From Pandoraea terrigena (GTDB lineage: Bacteria > Pseudomonadota > Gammaproteobacteria > Burkholderiales > Burkholderiaceae), in NCBI RefSeq assembly GCF_902459705.1, contig NZ_CABPRU010000006.1:1-64000 (forward strand): a DNA stretch of 64,000 nt, given 5' to 3'. Shown in pieces: positions 9,219 to 17,087 of the stretch. The notes under the pieces were generated by a model. It ran no database searches, was not told the DNA's origin, and worked only from the letters and a program-made list of their open reading frames with translations. Positions within the stretch are counted from its first letter, which is position 1, and the number at the start of each line of letters is the position of its first letter. A program made the translations under genes and the position numbers.

Positions 9219-9432
9219 ACGTGCGTTGCGCGGGCGTTGAGCGGTTCGCTCGCCCGCGTCGCACCCACGGTGCCGGCGAGTCGAACGCCTGTTTGCCAAG
9301 TCGTGTCGCAAGTCGTGCGAACATCACGTCAACGCGGCGGGAACAGGCGCGAAATCCCGCCAATGTCCCGATTATTTCCGGCGTGACGGGAGCGTCAACC
9401 CGAGGTTGCGGGAATACCGTAAACTAGCGGGC

Positions 9433-10221
9433 ATGAATACCTTCCATGTCGTCTGTGGCGATATCGCCGCGCAGCAGTTGCGCGCGGCGATGGCGCAAGC
9501 GCAACGCGCCGACCCCGTGCTTGTCCTGCGTGACGATCTGGCCATTGGCCCGCTGCGCGAGATCGATGAGAACGAGCGGCAACGGGCGGCATTCTGGCAA
9601 CGCGTGCACCCGGGCGCCGGACGCGACTACGCGGAAGAACTGCGTGAGGAACTGGTGTCGCTGCAACGTCTGGTCGAAGGCGACAGTGCGGTGGTCTGCT
9701 GGCATGGTGACAGTGCCTCGGACCAGCTCACGCTGCGGCGCGTGGCCTTCATGTTGCGCAACACGCCCGCACGCCTGAACGAGATCGTCCTGCGCGGCAG
9801 CGATCTGGCGATGCCCGGCACACCGCAGGACGCCACGCGGCGCACCAGCGTCGGCATGTACGCGCCGGAGGTGCTGGCCGACCGATTCACACGCATCGCC
9901 CCGATCTCGCTGTTGCGCATTGGCCGTTTGTCACTGGAATGGCGCGCGCTCAAGCAAGTGAACACGCAGGTGCGCCGCTGGGTGAACAACACGTTCGAAG
10001 GCGCGACGTTCGCTGAAATCGATGACCAGATTCTCGCCATGGCGCCCGTCGACTGGACGCCGATGGCTGCCTTTCTCGGCGAGGCGATGCCCCGTATCGA
10101 AGGCTTTTTTGCGACCGACAGTTTTCTGCTGTGGCGCTGCCGCGAGCTCGGCGCGGCAGGCCGGCTCGCGTTGCGCGGCGACACCACGGCGCCCGCCGCG
10201 TGCGATCTACGACTGGAGTAA
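9433..10221 (+). CDS. DUF1835 (and DUF3658-like) protein of unknown function
   Basis: A 262-residue protein beginning MNTFHVVCGDIAAQQLRAAM, the DUF1835 start, with a conserved-looking VVCWHGDSASDQLTLRRVA segment near residues 90-110. The C-terminal third (LLRIGRLSLEWRALKQVNTQVRRWVNNTFEGATFAEIDDQIL) matches the helical domain usually fused to DUF1835. No signal peptide or membrane segment. It sits 214 bp after paaE and nine bases before the TetR gene, so it is probably co-transcribed with the regulator. Its function is not known to me; the location suggests, but does not prove, a link to phenylacetate metabolism or signalling. Confidence 0.8.
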   Translation: MNTFHVVCGDIAAQQLRAAMAQAQRADPVLVLRDDLAIGPLREIDENERQRAAFWQRVHPGAGRDYAEELREELVSLQRLVEGDSAVVCWHGDSASDQLTLRRVAFMLRNTPARLNEIVLRGSDLAMPGTPQDATRRTSVGMYAPEVLADRFTRIAPISLLRIGRLSLEWRALKQVNTQVRRWVNNTFEGATFAEIDDQILAMAPVDWTPMAAFLGEAMPRIEGFFATDSFLLWRCRELGAAGRLALRGDTTAPAACDLRLE

Positions 10222-10230
10222 CCCCCGTTT

Positions 10231-10887
10231 ATGGCACGTACCAAAGCGCCCGATCACGAATCGCAGCGCGAACAGATTCTCGATGTCGCTGCCGAAGCGT
10301 TCGCCCACGCGAGCTATCCGAGCACGTCGATGTCCGAGTTGGCCGCTGCGTGCGGCACGTCGAAGGCCCGGCTGTATCACTATTACGCCAGCAAGGACGC
10401 CATCCTGTTCGATCTGCTCGAGCGCTACACCAAGCGCCTGATGCTGATCGTCACCGAGGTCGAGGCGCTCGGCCAACGGCGCGGGCTGTCCGAACGCGAT
10501 ACGTTCCACGAGTTGATCCGGGCCTTTCTCGACGAGTACGAGACGTCGCAAACGCGTCATATCGCGCTGCTCAACGACGTGAAGTTCCTCAACGACGAAC
10601 AACGTGAGATCGTGCTTAATCGTCAACGCGACGTGGTAGGGGCGTTTGCCCGCCAACTCTCGCGTGCGTTCCCTGATCGGGTCGCCAAGCACAACCAGAC
10701 CGCGCTCACGATGATGCTGTTCGGCATGATCAACTGGACCTTCACCTGGCTCAAGCCAGGTGGCCGCATGCGGTATCGCGATTTCGCCAACGAAGTGATC
10801 GCCGTGCTTGAACACGGGCTCGTCGCTCCGCTGCCTGGCGGCATCGAACCTGCGATTCCGGCGACAATGCCATCGCGCACGCAGTAA
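10231..10887 (+). CDS. paaR: TetR-family regulator, PaaR type (phenylacetate repressor)
   Basis: A 218-residue repressor with an N-terminal TetR helix-turn-helix (residues 10-55; SMSELAAACGTSKARLYHYYASKDAILFDLL) and a helical ligand domain. Beta-proteobacterial paa operons are commonly controlled by a TetR protein of this kind that responds to phenylacetyl-CoA. Here it closes the paa gene group and a perfect 18-bp palindrome lies in the paaA promoter. The start is nine bases after the DUF1835 stop. The name rests on context and general family resemblance, not on a search. Confidence 0.8.
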   Translation: MARTKAPDHESQREQILDVAAEAFAHASYPSTSMSELAAACGTSKARLYHYYASKDAILFDLLERYTKRLMLIVTEVEALGQRRGLSERDTFHELIRAFLDEYETSQTRHIALLNDVKFLNDEQREIVLNRQRDVVGAFARQLSRAFPDRVAKHNQTALTMMLFGMINWTFTWLKPGGRMRYRDFANEVIAVLEHGLVAPLPGGIEPAIPATMPSRTQ

Positions 10888-10901
10888 GCGGTCACTCACT
10901 C

Positions 10902-10935
10902 GCAACAAGGGCGATACTTCGCCCTTTTTTGTTGC
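10902..10935 (+). terminator. Intrinsic terminator after the paaR-type gene
   Basis: AAGGGCGA pairs with TCGCCCTT around a short loop, flanked by an outer GCAACA/TGTTGC pairing, with a six-T run inside the 3' arm. It lies 15 bp past the stop codon and closes the paa transcription unit. Confidence 0.8.
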
Positions 10936-11123
10936 CTCGCAGCAACTTCGTGCCGGGCGCCATCAGAGGTGACATCGAGGAATGACGCGGATCTTCAGGG
11001 ACTTAGACATTTCCCTCCAGACTCATCCGCCAGAAACTAGGGTTTTTACCTATCCAATCGGGTATAATTCTTTTGCGTCGCACAATTCAGTGCACGCACG
11101 AAAGCATACTCAAGGATTGCGTC

Positions 11124-11780
11124 ATGACTGCCCCGAACCCCACGCCCGACGTCGCACGCGCGACGGTTGCCGCCAACGAGCGGTCGAGCGTGCTGATTCG
11201 TGAGCTGACCTCGGGCGACATCCACCGACTCCAGCGCCACTTCCTGGCGCTCGGCGAAGAAGACCGCCTGCTGCGTTTCGGCCAGGCCGTCAGCGACGAC
11301 GTCATCACCCGCTATGTCGCCAGCCTCGACTTCTCACGCGATAGCATCTTCGGCGTCTACGACGACAATCTCGCCCTCGTTGCGGTCGCTCACGTTGCGC
11401 GTCTGCCGGAAGGCAAGAACGGACGCGTCGCGGAATTCGGCGTTTCGGTGCTCGAATCGGCCCGTGGTCGCGGTATCGGCTCACGCCTGTTCGAACGTGC
11501 CACGATCCACTGCCGCAACCAGCGCGTCGACACACTGTACATGCACTGCCTCTCGCGCAATGCTCGTATGATGCGCATCGCGAAGAAGGCCGGCATGGAG
11601 ATCAACTACGCGTACGGCGAGGCCGACGGTTACCTGAGCCTGCCTCCCGCCGACCCGCAGTCGATGCTCGCGGAAATGATGCAAGAGCAGGTCGCTGCCT
11701 TCGACTACGCAGTCAAGCGTCAACTTCGCACCACCCGACGTCTGTTCGGCGCCCTGTTGCCGAATCAGCGCGCGGCCTGA
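11124..11780 (+). CDS. GNAT-family N-acetyltransferase
   Basis: A 218-residue protein with one GNAT domain (about residues 25-165). The acetyl-CoA pyrophosphate-binding motif is RGRGIGSRLFERA, preceded by the beta-4 strand GRVAEFGVSVLESA. AAGGA precedes the ATG at 11124. An extended C-terminal helix (MLAEMMQEQVAAFDYAVKRQLRT) follows the domain. Substrate not predictable; the gene is monocistronic, with its own terminator. Confidence 0.85.
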   Translation: MTAPNPTPDVARATVAANERSSVLIRELTSGDIHRLQRHFLALGEEDRLLRFGQAVSDDVITRYVASLDFSRDSIFGVYDDNLALVAVAHVARLPEGKNGRVAEFGVSVLESARGRGIGSRLFERATIHCRNQRVDTLYMHCLSRNARMMRIAKKAGMEINYAYGEADGYLSLPPADPQSMLAEMMQEQVAAFDYAVKRQLRTTRRLFGALLPNQRAA

Positions 11781-11805
11781 GCGGCGGTCACGGCTCACCG
11801 ACAAA

Positions 11806-11837
11806 ACAAACCCGGCTGGATTGGCCGGGTTTTTTGT
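11806..11837 (+). terminator. Intrinsic terminator after the GNAT gene
   Basis: ACCCGGC and GCCGGGT form a seven-pair G/C-rich stem around TGGATTG, followed by a run of six T. The A-rich 5' flank means it could also work for the convergent Lrp gene. Confidence 0.8.
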
Positions 11838-11865
11838 CTGCGTCAGAATAACGACTGAGACCGAT

Positions 11866-12366
11866 TCACGGTAGCGGAAGCGCTGTCGTCTCCTTGAGCT
11901 GATCGAGGACGAAACTCGTTTTGACGTCGACGACGCTCGGATGCACGAGCAACTGCGCCTGCATGAAGCGCGAGAAGTGCGCCATGTCGCGCACGTGCAC
12001 GCGCAGCAGGTAATCCATGTCCCCTGCCATCGCGTAGCAACCAACGACCTCCGTCCAGGTGTCGACCACGGCGCGGAAGTGTTCGATGACCGAGCCACCC
12101 TGCCCGTCGCCCGGATGCCGCTTGTCGAGCCGCACGTTGACGTACGCCAGCAGGCCGAGGCCGATGCGCGTTGGCTCCAGTAAGGCAACGTAGCCGCGAA
12201 TGACGCCCGCTTCCTCCAGGCGCCGGATGCGACGCAGGCACGGGCTCGGCGAGAGTCTCACCTGCTCCGCGATTTCGAGATTGGACAGCCGGCCATTGCT
12301 TTGCAGCAAGGCGAGAATTCGGCGATCAATCTTGTCCAGTTCGAGTTTTGGCACATGACTCCCCAT
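11866..12366 (-). CDS. Lrp/AsnC-family transcriptional regulator
   Basis: A 166-residue feast/famine regulator: N-terminal helix-turn-helix (LDKIDRRILALLQSNGRLSNLEIAEQVRLSPSPCLRRIRRLEEAGVI) and C-terminal RAM/ACT-like ligand domain with VVGCYAMAGDMDYLLRVHV, a conserved Lrp segment. The ATG at 12366 has no clear ribosome-binding site. A GTG at 12354 has GGGGAG six bases upstream and may be the true start, removing four residues. Likely senses an amino acid; it is separated from the indolepyruvate oxidoreductase gene only by a small secreted-protein gene and a regulatory gap. Confidence 0.9.
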   Translation of the reverse strand: MGSHVPKLELDKIDRRILALLQSNGRLSNLEIAEQVRLSPSPCLRRIRRLEEAGVIRGYVALLEPTRIGLGLLAYVNVRLDKRHPGDGQGGSVIEHFRAVVDTWTEVVGCYAMAGDMDYLLRVHVRDMAHFSRFMQAQLLVHPSVVDVKTSFVLDQLKETTALPLP

Positions 12367-12470
12367 AATCGCTAATTATTCGCAACATTATTGCGCAGAT
12401 TCCTGATTTTCAGAAATCTTTGTCCCTGATTCGGCAGTTCCAAGAGATTACAGCAAAGGGGCTCGGGACA

Positions 12471-12499
12471 AAAAAAAGCGCCACCGGGTAGGGTGGCGC
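12471..12499 (-). terminator. Intrinsic terminator for the small exported protein gene
   Basis: On the minus strand GCGCCACC pairs with GGTGGCGC around a six-base loop and is followed by seven T. It lies about 70 bp after the stop of the 69-residue gene. Confidence 0.8.
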
Positions 12500-12567
12500 C
12501 TTGGGGTGTCGGGAGGAGGAAGCGTGCCACCGGCGAGGCGACGCCCCCAAGAGGGATCGAGGCCGCC

Positions 12568-12777
12568 TCAGCGACGCTGGAATTCCCGCGGATCGATCGT
12601 GCGCTGGTCGAGCGGGCCTTCGTAACGCTGCGGCGACTGCGTCGTGCGCTGCTGCGTGATCGGGGTAGGTTCGGCCGTCTTGTCGCGCGCCATTTCGTCG
12701 GCGCGAGCGACGCTCACTTCCAGGGTCAGAAACGAAGCGGAAACCAGCAGGAATTTGGCGATGTTTCGTTGATTCAC
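12568..12777 (-). CDS. Small exported protein of unknown function
   Basis: A 69-residue protein starting at GTG 12777 with a strong AAGGAG seven bases upstream. An N-terminal signal peptide (KFLLVSASFLTLEVSVARA) should be cleaved to leave about 43 polar, Arg/Gln/Pro-rich residues (DEMARDKTAEPTPITQQR onwards). No cysteine in the mature part, so not a lipoprotein. It has its own terminator, which supports real expression. Function unknown. Confidence 0.7.
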   Translation of the reverse strand: MNQRNIAKFLLVSASFLTLEVSVARADEMARDKTAEPTPITQQRTTQSPQRYEGPLDQRTIDPREFQRR

Positions 12778-13377
12778 AGTGACTCCTTCTTACGTGTTGC
12801 GGCATTGCAGGGCGCACCGACGGTGCGCAAAGTACGTCCCCAACGTGTCTGTCGGGTAAGGCATTAGTCACCATTCTGCCCGCGCCGTTCCGCCTCGCCG
12901 CCAACCGTTACACGTTGTTACCCTCGCGTCAGAAAGGACCGACAAGCGTACGGTTGCCGACATCATCACGGCACATTGGCGGCACTTGATGTGAAATCCG
13001 AAAACCGCCGTGTATCGCGATATCGCGCCGGCGAACGAGATGAGGGACGACACGCCCAGTTTCGCGACGAGGGTATACGCCAGCCACATGACGTTTACGT
13101 AAACGTCATAATGCTCGCTATACTTCGCTGGATCGGTCACTGATGAGACGTCACCGTACCCGTCAGGCAACGCCATGACACCGGTGCTACCATAAGTTCG
13201 ACTGGTAAGCGCATTACGATAAAAGGCCCCGCTCGCCGGGGTGACATCACGCAAGTGAGCACCCTGGTACGCGCTAGTCAGAGGCCGGCATTCACCACTG
13301 CCGTCCTGCTTCACGAGAGCGGGAGGGGCAGGAAGTTTTGGCGATCCCAAAATCCGTGAGAGTGAGGAGCACACCCC
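12778..13377. other. Long gene-free regulatory interval before the indolepyruvate oxidoreductase gene
   Basis: About 600 bp without a supportable gene. A minus-strand frame across most of it (12868-13374) has no ribosome-binding site and no recognisable family. The interval contains a perfect 20-bp palindrome (13089-13108) and a smaller CCCCG/CGGGG hairpin near 13230, so it probably carries the upstream control region or a long leader of the downstream gene. Confidence 0.5.
13089..13108. promoter_or_regulatory. Perfect 20-bp palindrome, candidate operator
   Basis: TGACGTTTACGTAAACGTCA is fully self-complementary. It is followed by TATACT (13120-13125), a usable -10 box for plus-strand transcription toward the oxidoreductase gene 250 bp away. 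The layout recalls dyads bound by MerR-family regulators of acyl-CoA and branched-chain amino acid catabolism such as LiuR; that link is from memory and unverified. Confidence 0.5.
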
Positions 13378-16300
13378 ATGAACGCCCCCGTCAATCCGAG
13401 CTTGCTGGCCGCACTGGAATCGGTCACGCTCGACGACAAATATACGCTCGAGCGCGGTCGCGCTTACATGAGCGGCATTCAGGCCCTGGTTCGGCTGCCG
13501 ATGTTGCAGCAGGCGCGCGATGCGGCCGCCGGGCTCAACACCGCCGGCTTCATTTCGGGCTATCGCGGCTCGCCGCTGGGCGGCCTGGACCTGTCGCTAT
13601 GGAAGGCGAAACAGCATCTGGCGAGCCATCACGTCGTGTTTCAGCCCGGCCTGAACGAAGACCTCGCCGCCACCGCCGTGTGGGGCTCGCAGCAGGTCAA
13701 CCTGTACCCTGCCAAGTATGACGGCGTGTTCTCGATGTGGTACGGCAAGGGTCCCGGTGTCGACCGCTCCATGGACGTGCTCAAGCACGGCAACTCGGCC
13801 GGCTCGTCGAAGCACGGCGGCGTGCTGGTGCTCGCGGGTGACGACCACGCGGCAAAATCCTCCACGCTCGCGCACCAGTCCGAACACGACTTCAAGGCGG
13901 CCGGCATTCCCGTACTGTATCCGTCGAACGTCCAGGAGTATCTCGATTACGGCCTGCATGGCTGGGCAATGAGCCGCTACTCGGGCCTGTGGGTCGCGAT
14001 GAAATGCGTGACGGACGTGGTCGAATCGTCGGCCTCGGTGATGCTCGATCCGCACAACGTCGACATCCGCCTGCCGGACGACTTCATCATGCCGCCCGAC
14101 GGCCTGAACATCCGCTGGCCCGATCCGCCGCTGGTGCAGGAAGCGCGTTTGCTCGACTACAAGTGGTACGCGGGCCTCGCGTACGTGCGCGCCAACAAGC
14201 TCGATCGCGTGATGATCGATTCGCCCCATGCCCGCTTCGGCATCATGACCGGCGGCAAGGCGTATCTCGATGTCTGTCAGGCACTCGCCGATCTGGGGCT
14301 GGACGAAGCGACGTGCCAGCGCATCGGTATTCGTCTGTACAAGGTCGGTTGTGTGTGGCCGCTCGAAGCGCAGGGGGCGCGCGCGTTCGCACAGGGGCTT
14401 CAGGAGATTCTCGTGGTCGAGGAAAAGCGCCAGATCCTCGAATACGCGATCAAGGAAGAGTTGTACAACTGGCGCGATGACGTACGCCCCCGCGTGTACG
14501 GCAAGTTCGACGAAAAGGATGGTGCCGGCGGCGAATGGTCGGTGCCGATGGCCAACTGGCTGCTGCCCGCCCACTACGAACTCTCGCCCGCGCTGATCGC
14601 CAAGGCGATTGCCACGCGCCTGGAAAAGTTCGAGTTGCCGAGCGACGTGCGCGAGCGCATCGCCGCCCGTCTGCGCGTGATCGACGCGAAGGAGCAAGCC
14701 CTCGCCAAGCCGCGCGTGGCGGTCGAGCGCAAGCCGTGGTTCTGTTCGGGCTGTCCGCACAACACATCGACCAATGTGCCCGAAGGCTCGCGCGCCATCG
14801 CCGGCATCGGTTGTCACTACATGACCGTGTGGATGGATCGGCGCACCGACACGTTCTCGCAAATGGGCGGGGAAGGCGTGCCATGGATCGGTCAGGCGCC
14901 GTTCTCGTGCGACGAGCATATTTTCGCCAACCTGGGTGACGGCACGTACTTCCACTCGGGTCTGCTCGCGATTCGCGCGGCGATCTCGTCGAAGGTCAAC
15001 ATCACCTACAAGATTCTGTACAACGATGCGGTCGCCATGACCGGCGGCCAGCCCGTCGACGGCACGCTGAGCGTGCCGCAGATCGTGGCACAGGTCGACG
15101 CCGAAGGCGCGGCGAAGATCGTCATCGTGACGGACGAACCCGAGAAGTACGACGGCGTGAAGCTCGTCGGCGAGGTGCCGGTCTACCACCGCAATGACCT
15201 CGACCGCGTGCAGCGCGAACTGCGGCTCGTCAAGGGCACGTCGATCCTGATCTATGACCAGACGTGCGCGACCGAGAAGCGCCGCCGTCGCAAACGCGGC
15301 GCCTACCCCGATCCGGCAAAGCGCGTAGTGATCAACGAAGCAGTCTGCGAAGGTTGCGGTGATTGCTCCGTGAAGTCGAACTGCCTGTCGGTCGAGCCGC
15401 TGGAGACCGAATTCGGCACGAAGCGTCAGATCAATCAGTCGACGTGCAACAAGGACTACTCGTGCCTGAACGGCTTCTGCCCGAGCTTCGTGACGGTCGA
15501 AGGCGGTCGGTTGCGCAAGCCCGAGACGGCACAGGTCGACAGCAGCGAGCTGCCGCCATTGCCGGAACCCGCGCTGCCCGCCATCACACGTCCGTACGGC
15601 ATTCTCGTCACGGGGGTGGGCGGCACGGGCGTGGTCACCATTGGCGCGCTGCTCGGCATGGCCGCGCACCTTGAAAACAAGGGCGTTACCACGCTCGATG
15701 TGACCGGCCTCGCCCAGAAGGGCGGCGCGGTCACGAGCCACGTGCAGATCGCGCTGCAGCCGGAGGACATCCACGCCACGCGCATCGCCATGGGCGACGC
15801 GCGTGTGGTGATCGGCTGCGACGCCATCACGACCGCGAGCGACGACACGCTCTCGCGCGTGCAGCACGGGGTGACGAACATCGTGGTCAACAGCGCCCAC
15901 ACGCCGACAGCGGAGTTCATCCGCAATCCGAACTGGCGCTTCCCCGGCACGAGCACGGAGCACGACATTCGCGCGGCGGCCGGTGAGCATGTCGATTTCG
16001 TCGACGCCAATCACCTCTCGCTGCGACTGCTCGGCGACACGATCTACACGAACCCTTTCGTGTTGGGCTACGCATGGCAGAAAGGCTGGGTGCCGCTTTC
16101 GTACGCGGCGCTCACGCGCGCCATCGAACTCAACGGCGTGGCGATCGAGAAGAACAAGCAGGCGTTTGAATGGGGACGTCGTACCGCACACGACCTGGCG
16201 AGCGTGCGCAAGCTTGCACAACAGAACGAGGCGCCCGAGCCGGCAGCCACCGGCGGCAAGCTGATCACGCTGCACACGCCGCGCGCACTCGACAGGTTGA

Positions 16301-16944
16301 TCGAACGCCGCTATGACCAACTCGTGGCGTATCAGGATCGCGCCTACGCCGAGCGCTTCAAGCAGACGGTGGATCGCGTGCGCACGGCCGAGGCCGCGCT
16401 GACGCCCGAGGGCATGCCGATGCCACTCACCGAAGCGGTCGCGCGGGCACTCTACAAACTCATGGCCTACAAGGACGAGTACGAAGTGGCGCGCCTGTAC
16501 ACCGACCCGGCGTTCATGAAGAAGCTCAACGAGCAGTTCGAAGGCGACTTCACGCTGCGCTTCCACCTGGCGCCGCCGTCGCTGGCCAAGCACGACGACA
16601 AGGGTCACCTCATCAAGCAGGCCTACGGTGCGTGGATGATGAAGGCGTTCGGCGTGCTCGCCAGATTCAAGGGGCTGCGCGGCGGGCCGTTCGATATCTT
16701 CGGCCGGACGCAGGAGCGTCGCACGGAGCGCGCCCTGATCGGCGAGTACGAGACGCTGGTCAACGAGGTCTTGTCGCGCCTGAGCGAGCACAACCTGTCG
16801 CTGGCCGTGCAATTGGCGGAACTGCCGCAGGAGATTCGCGGCTTCGGGCACGTCAAGGAGCAGAACCTCGCCGCCACACGCATCAAGTGGACGAAGTTGC
16901 TCACGCAGCTCCGCGAGGGCGATTCGCATCGCGCGGCGGCTTGA
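13378..16944 (+). CDS. Indolepyruvate ferredoxin oxidoreductase family protein, single-chain alpha-gamma fusion
   Basis: A 1188-residue thiamine-diphosphate 2-oxoacid:ferredoxin oxidoreductase that decarboxylates aryl or branched 2-oxoacids to acyl-CoA. In order: pyrimidine-binding domain (about 30-250, GFISGYRGSPLGGLDLSLW), C-terminal TPP domain (about 430-620, with CSGCPHN and LGDGTYFHSG), a cysteine-rich ferredoxin-like insert (about 650-705, CEGCGDCSVKSNCL and CNKDYSCLNGFC) and a gamma domain (about 730-930, GILVTGVGGTGVVTIGALLG), followed by a C-terminal domain usual in the proteobacterial fusion. GAGGAG lies upstream of the ATG. It stands alone with its own terminator. Its products would include arylacetyl-CoA, which would connect to the paa pathway 4 kb upstream; that is inference. 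Confidence 0.9.
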   Translation: MNAPVNPSLLAALESVTLDDKYTLERGRAYMSGIQALVRLPMLQQARDAAAGLNTAGFISGYRGSPLGGLDLSLWKAKQHLASHHVVFQPGLNEDLAATAVWGSQQVNLYPAKYDGVFSMWYGKGPGVDRSMDVLKHGNSAGSSKHGGVLVLAGDDHAAKSSTLAHQSEHDFKAAGIPVLYPSNVQEYLDYGLHGWAMSRYSGLWVAMKCVTDVVESSASVMLDPHNVDIRLPDDFIMPPDGLNIRWPDPPLVQEARLLDYKWYAGLAYVRANKLDRVMIDSPHARFGIMTGGKAYLDVCQALADLGLDEATCQRIGIRLYKVGCVWPLEAQGARAFAQGLQEILVVEEKRQILEYAIKEELYNWRDDVRPRVYGKFDEKDGAGGEWSVPMANWLLPAHYELSPALIAKAIATRLEKFELPSDVRERIAARLRVIDAKEQALAKPRVAVERKPWFCSGCPHNTSTNVPEGSRAIAGIGCHYMTVWMDRRTDTFSQMGGEGVPWIGQAPFSCDEHIFANLGDGTYFHSGLLAIRAAISSKVNITYKILYNDAVAMTGGQPVDGTLSVPQIVAQVDAEGAAKIVIVTDEPEKYDGVKLVGEVPVYHRNDLDRVQRELRLVKGTSILIYDQTCATEKRRRRKRGAYPDPAKRVVINEAVCEGCGDCSVKSNCLSVEPLETEFGTKRQINQSTCNKDYSCLNGFCPSFVTVEGGRLRKPETAQVDSSELPPLPEPALPAITRPYGILVTGVGGTGVVTIGALLGMAAHLENKGVTTLDVTGLAQKGGAVTSHVQIALQPEDIHATRIAMGDARVVIGCDAITTASDDTLSRVQHGVTNIVVNSAHTPTAEFIRNPNWRFPGTSTEHDIRAAAGEHVDFVDANHLSLRLLGDTIYTNPFVLGYAWQKGWVPLSYAALTRAIELNGVAIEKNKQAFEWGRRTAHDLASVRKLAQQNEAPEPAATGGKLITLHTPRALDRLIERRYDQLVAYQDRAYAERFKQTVDRVRTAEAALTPEGMPMPLTEAVARALYKLMAYKDEYEVARLYTDPAFMKKLNEQFEGDFTLRFHLAPPSLAKHDDKGHLIKQAYGAWMMKAFGVLARFKGLRGGPFDIFGRTQERRTERALIGEYETLVNEVLSRLSEHNLSLAVQLAELPQEIRGFGHVKEQNLAATRIKWTKLLTQLREGDSHRAAA

Positions 16945-16980
16945 CTCGCTGACGCATCGGCCGTCACCTTCAGTCCAACA

Positions 16981-17020
16981 AAAATCCCGCCAGCGCGTAC
17001 GCGTCTGGCGGGATTTTTTT
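16981..17020. terminator. Bidirectional intrinsic terminator
   Basis: AAAATCCCGCCAG pairs with CTGGCGGGATTTT, with A-run on one side and seven T on the other, between the convergent oxidoreductase and malic enzyme genes. It should stop transcription from both. Confidence 0.85.
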
Positions 17021-17087
17021 AGGCGCTATCGCACCGTCGGCGCACAGGCACACCGCGACATCTGCGGCGGCACATCCATCCCAACAC

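Noticed and set aside
12868-13374. 168-residue minus-strand frame upstream of the indolepyruvate oxidoreductase gene
   Set aside because: No ribosome-binding site, no recognisable family, and it contains the palindrome and other regulatory-looking sequence.
13597-16929. 1110-residue frame antisense to the indolepyruvate oxidoreductase gene
   Set aside because: Mirror of a well-supported gene; codon bias of high-GC DNA leaves the opposite strand open. Composition is Arg/His-rich with no motifs.
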